DNA of 46,993 nt, taken from positions 336,514 to 383,506 of the forward strand of contig JAMPHR010000004.1 of assembly GCA_023663345.1 (NCBI GenBank). The letters are read 5' to 3'. Both the position numbers and the translations under genes were made by a program. The first letter of the stretch is position 1, and each line of letters starts with the position of its first letter. The stretch is from Paenibacillus sp. GTDB lineage: Bacteria > Bacteroidota > Bacteroidia > Bacteroidales > Muribaculaceae. A model generated the notes under the pieces. It did not search any database, was not told the origin of the DNA, and worked only from the letters and a program-made list of their open reading frames with translations. This document shows positions 45,365-46,993 of this stretch, piece after piece.

Positions 45365-45406
45365 CTGCTCGAAATTATATCTATAAGTTCAAATTATACA
45401 TAGGCT

Positions 45407-45414
45407 CAAAGTTA
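45407..45414 (-). promoter_or_regulatory. -7 box of the GNAT gene
   Basis: TAACTTTG on the minus strand, exact TAnnTTTG, leader about 36 nt. The 659-bp gap from here to 46023 holds no gene; its other contents are listed separately. Confidence 0.5.
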
Positions 45415-45556
45415 ATCAAAACTTTTCATCCAACTACCCCTCCGAGGCTTTAAGATGCTATGCGATCCGAATCTCCACGCACCTAACCTCAAACCGCCCG
45501 TAGGTCCACCATCAACAATTTGCCCCAAAAATGCATTTATATTTGTATACAACAAA

Positions 45557-45597
45557 AAATAAACCATCGTAACTTCGCGAATTACAACGGTTTATTT
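45557..45597. terminator. strong AT-rich hairpin at the edge of the acquired region
   Basis: AAATAAACC (45557-45565) pairs with GGTTTATTT (45589-45597), then after a 3x3 internal loop GTAA (45569-45572) with TTAC (45582-45585), around the self-complementary TTCGCGAA. It can act as a terminator in both directions. The next bases (45606-45620) read, on the minus strand, CCTCCAGCTCCACCA, like the 3' end of a tRNA, but no complete tRNA can be folded. Confidence 0.6.
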
Positions 45598-45785
45598 CTA
45601 CAAACTGGTGGAGCTGGAGGCTCATGAACCAAAAGAATTATTACTTTTATATTCAGTGAGTTATCTAACTCCAAAATCTTATGTCCAATGAAAAGTCCAA
45701 CGGACTCTGCAATCTCTGTTTCAAGACCTTATGCACTGCAAAAGTATGAAAAACGCGGAAGCTACACAAATTTTTACTTTCAAAA

Positions 45786-45818
45786 TTTGGAATGCTCAGA
45801 ATAATCGTTGTACCTTTG
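45786..45818 (+). promoter_or_regulatory. consensus promoter of the mobile-element operon
   Basis: TTTG (45786-45789), 21-bp spacer, TACCTTTG (45811-45818): both boxes exact. The predicted transcript starts near 45824 and has a leader of about 200 nt before the HTH gene. Confidence 0.75.
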
Positions 45819-45823
45819 CAATA

Positions 45824-46018
45824 GGTTAAGCACTGGATTAACCGACTGGAAATTTATTGATAACCACATCAACTAACAACCAGCACTCAACATATAACAT
45901 ACAACATTCCTCAAACAACAAACTCTCACACAACAATCATCACATAACAAGAAATGTTAAGCAATAAGTGCCAGTGAATAATATTCACAAGCCATCCAGT
46001 GGGGCTTATTATTTTCTT
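45824..46018 (+). promoter_or_regulatory. structured leader with short upstream ORF, possible attenuator
   Basis: The leader contains the dyad GGTTAA/TTAACC (45824-45843), an A/C-rich unstructured part, a seven-codon ORF MLSNKCQ (45954-45977), the perfect hairpin GTGAATA/TATTCAC (45974-45988), and AAGCC (45989-45993) that can pair with GGCTT (46003-46007) before ATTATTTTCTT. AATAAG inside the upstream ORF (45963-45968) could instead pair with CTTATT (46005-46010). These pairings exclude each other, as in transcription attenuators. The regulatory role is inferred. Confidence 0.45.
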
Positions 46019-46023
46019 GTAAA

Positions 46024-46236
46024 ATGAATAATAAAATTCTTAATGAAGATTTAAACAAAGAAAAGTTTACCTTGTATGACCTCGTTGATTTAGCGAGATT
46101 TTTCAAAGTTTCCAAAAGGACTCTTTTTAATTGGAGAGCAAAAGGTATTATCAACCTCATAGAGTTCGGAGGCAGGTTGTATATGACCCAAGCGATGTTA
46201 GAGGCACATATTCAGCAGAGAGGAGGTGTAATATGA
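46024..46236 (+). CDS. helix-turn-helix protein of a mobile element
   Basis: 70 residues. A MerR/excisionase-type helix-turn-helix occupies about 16-43 (LARFFKVSKRTLFNWRAKGI), followed by a wing (LIEFGGRLYMTQAMLEAHI). Such small proteins precede replication or mobilisation genes in Bacteroidota elements and act as regulators or excision factors. Its TGA overlaps the ATG of the next gene, and AGGAGG stands just upstream of that ATG, an unusually strong ribosome site for this phylum. The DNA is clearly more AT-rich than the chromosome to the left. Confidence 0.8.
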   Translation: MNNKILNEDLNKEKFTLYDLVDLARFFKVSKRTLFNWRAKGIINLIEFGGRLYMTQAMLEAHIQQRGGVI

Positions 46237-46991
46237 TGAATACGAACCCTCCACAAACAAATGAGGATGTTGAAGTGCAGAGAGTTGGATTTAATTCCAA
46301 TATTGAACAAATCCAAGCCTTTTTGATCGCAAATTATGAGTTCAAATTCAACTCAATTACCCAAAGACTTCTCGTAAGAATTAGGGGTACTGATGAACCG
46401 TTCCATTATCTGGAGAGCTACGAGTTCAACACCATATTGAGAAAAATAAAAATCCAAAATATTGGATGCTCGAAAGATACCCTATTCATGATTTTAAGGT
46501 CGGATTTTGTGCAACAATTTGATCCTTATACAAGCTACTTAACCAACTTGCCTGAGTGGGATGGTGTTGATTATATTGCACAATTAGCATCATCTGTCAC
46601 TGTTACACAGCCTGCTCATTTTGAAAAGTGTCTGAAAAAATGGCTTGTAGGAATGGTCGCTGCCCTTTTGGATGAAAATGTAAGCAACCAAACAGCAATT
46701 ATTTTCTCTGGAGCACAAGGTATTGGTAAAACCACGTGGTTCCATACTATTCTGCCAAAAGAGTTCCAAGAGTTCATTCACGAGGGATATGTACAGACAA
46801 AGGACAAAGAGTCTAGTGTCAAGCTGTCTGAATGTGTTTTAATTCTCATGGATGAACTTGAAAATCTGACAGAAAAGAATATTGACGGTGTGAAGCAGAT
46901 GATGACTCAAAAAGGGACAAATCTCAGAAGAGCTTATATGGAAAACCCAAGCGCGGATGCCCCCTGCGGCCAAAGTTTGTTTGACCCCTAA
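46233..46991 (+). CDS. VapE-like (virulence-associated E) P-loop ATPase, C-terminally truncated
   Basis: 252 residues from the ATG at 46233, preceded by AGGAGG (46221-46226). The VapE/primase-helicase domain is recognised by NLPEWDGVDYIAQLA, Walker A FSGAQGIGKTTWF and Walker B LILMDELENL. Family members act in replication of plasmids, phages and integrative elements. They normally continue well beyond this point; here the frame changes character after RRAYMENPS (about 46952) into GC-rich sequence and stops at 46991. Truncation by an insertion or an assembly edge is inferred. Confidence 0.75.
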   Translation: MMNTNPPQTNEDVEVQRVGFNSNIEQIQAFLIANYEFKFNSITQRLLVRIRGTDEPFHYLESYEFNTILRKIKIQNIGCSKDTLFMILRSDFVQQFDPYTSYLTNLPEWDGVDYIAQLASSVTVTQPAHFEKCLKKWLVGMVAALLDENVSNQTAIIFSGAQGIGKTTWFHTILPKEFQEFIHEGYVQTKDKESSVKLSECVLILMDELENLTEKNIDGVKQMMTQKGTNLRRAYMENPSADAPCGQSLFDP

Positions 46992-46993
46992 AA

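Noticed and set aside
45600-45640. tRNA gene on the minus strand
   Set aside because: Only an acceptor/CCA-like end and a poor T-arm (loop TTCATGA) are present; no anticodon or D arm can be folded.
1-46993. CRISPR arrays
   Set aside because: The only regularly spaced repeat is the 20-bp tandem array at 740-855, which has no spacers and no cas genes nearby.

Overview
The window reads as chromosomal DNA of an anaerobic Bacteroidota bacterium, most likely order Bacteroidales and close to Muribaculaceae; the family is an inference from gene content, not a measured placement. Evidence: Bacteroides-type promoters (TTTG / 19-21 bp / TAnnTTTG) before many genes, few Shine-Dalgarno sequences, Bacteroidota-typical families (DUF5686, TIGR02757, DUF4153, a long NusB, a DUF4369-like TlpA lipoprotein), a two-subunit glycine decarboxylase, and a succinate/acetate CoA-transferase. 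Most of the window is compact, moderately GC-rich housekeeping DNA. The last ~1.5 kb is visibly AT-rich and looks acquired.

Layout. 1-846 has no convincing gene: two copies of an AT-rich repeat flank a GC-rich hairpin block and a 73-bp direct repeat, then a 20-bp tandem repeat runs into the start codon of an OmpA-domain protein (847-1719). An AspT/YidE-type transporter follows (1933-3636). A minus-strand block holds pyrF, two unknown membrane proteins, prfA and rpmE (3759-8661). A plus-strand block holds nusB, yajC, a YbbR protein, coaE, two YtxH miniproteins, a holin-like protein and its partner, and prmA (8902-14839). After yqgE and miaB (minus) come a membrane-anchored unknown and the CoA-transferase (plus).

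19118-25903 (minus) is a complete glycine cleavage operon in the order lplA-gcvT-gcvH-gcvPA-gcvPB-lpdA: lipoate attachment, the T, H and P proteins and a dedicated E3 in one transcription unit behind a well-formed promoter. Then come a small conserved protein with rmuC, a CYTH phosphatase, a DUF5686 outer-membrane protein, a glycosyltransferase, guaB, an L,D-transpeptidase, a TIGR02757 protein, a double GNAT, a TlpA-type lipoprotein and the glycogen branching enzyme glgB.

39169-44161 (minus) is a four-gene run: a coiled-coil membrane protein, an MgtC/SapB protein, a CPA2-type cation/proton antiporter and a membrane-anchored kinase-fold protein that has lost several catalytic residues. This is the least familiar assemblage in the window. 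An O-acetyltransferase and a GNAT enzyme follow.

From about 45.4 kb the DNA becomes AT-rich. It has a strong hairpin beside a tRNA-3'-end-like sequence, a consensus promoter, a structured leader with a 7-codon upstream ORF, an HTH protein, and a VapE-like ATPase whose reading frame runs abruptly into GC-rich foreign-looking sequence at the window edge. I interpret this as the start of an integrated mobile element, itself interrupted or cut by a contig end. No tRNA, rRNA or CRISPR array was seen.
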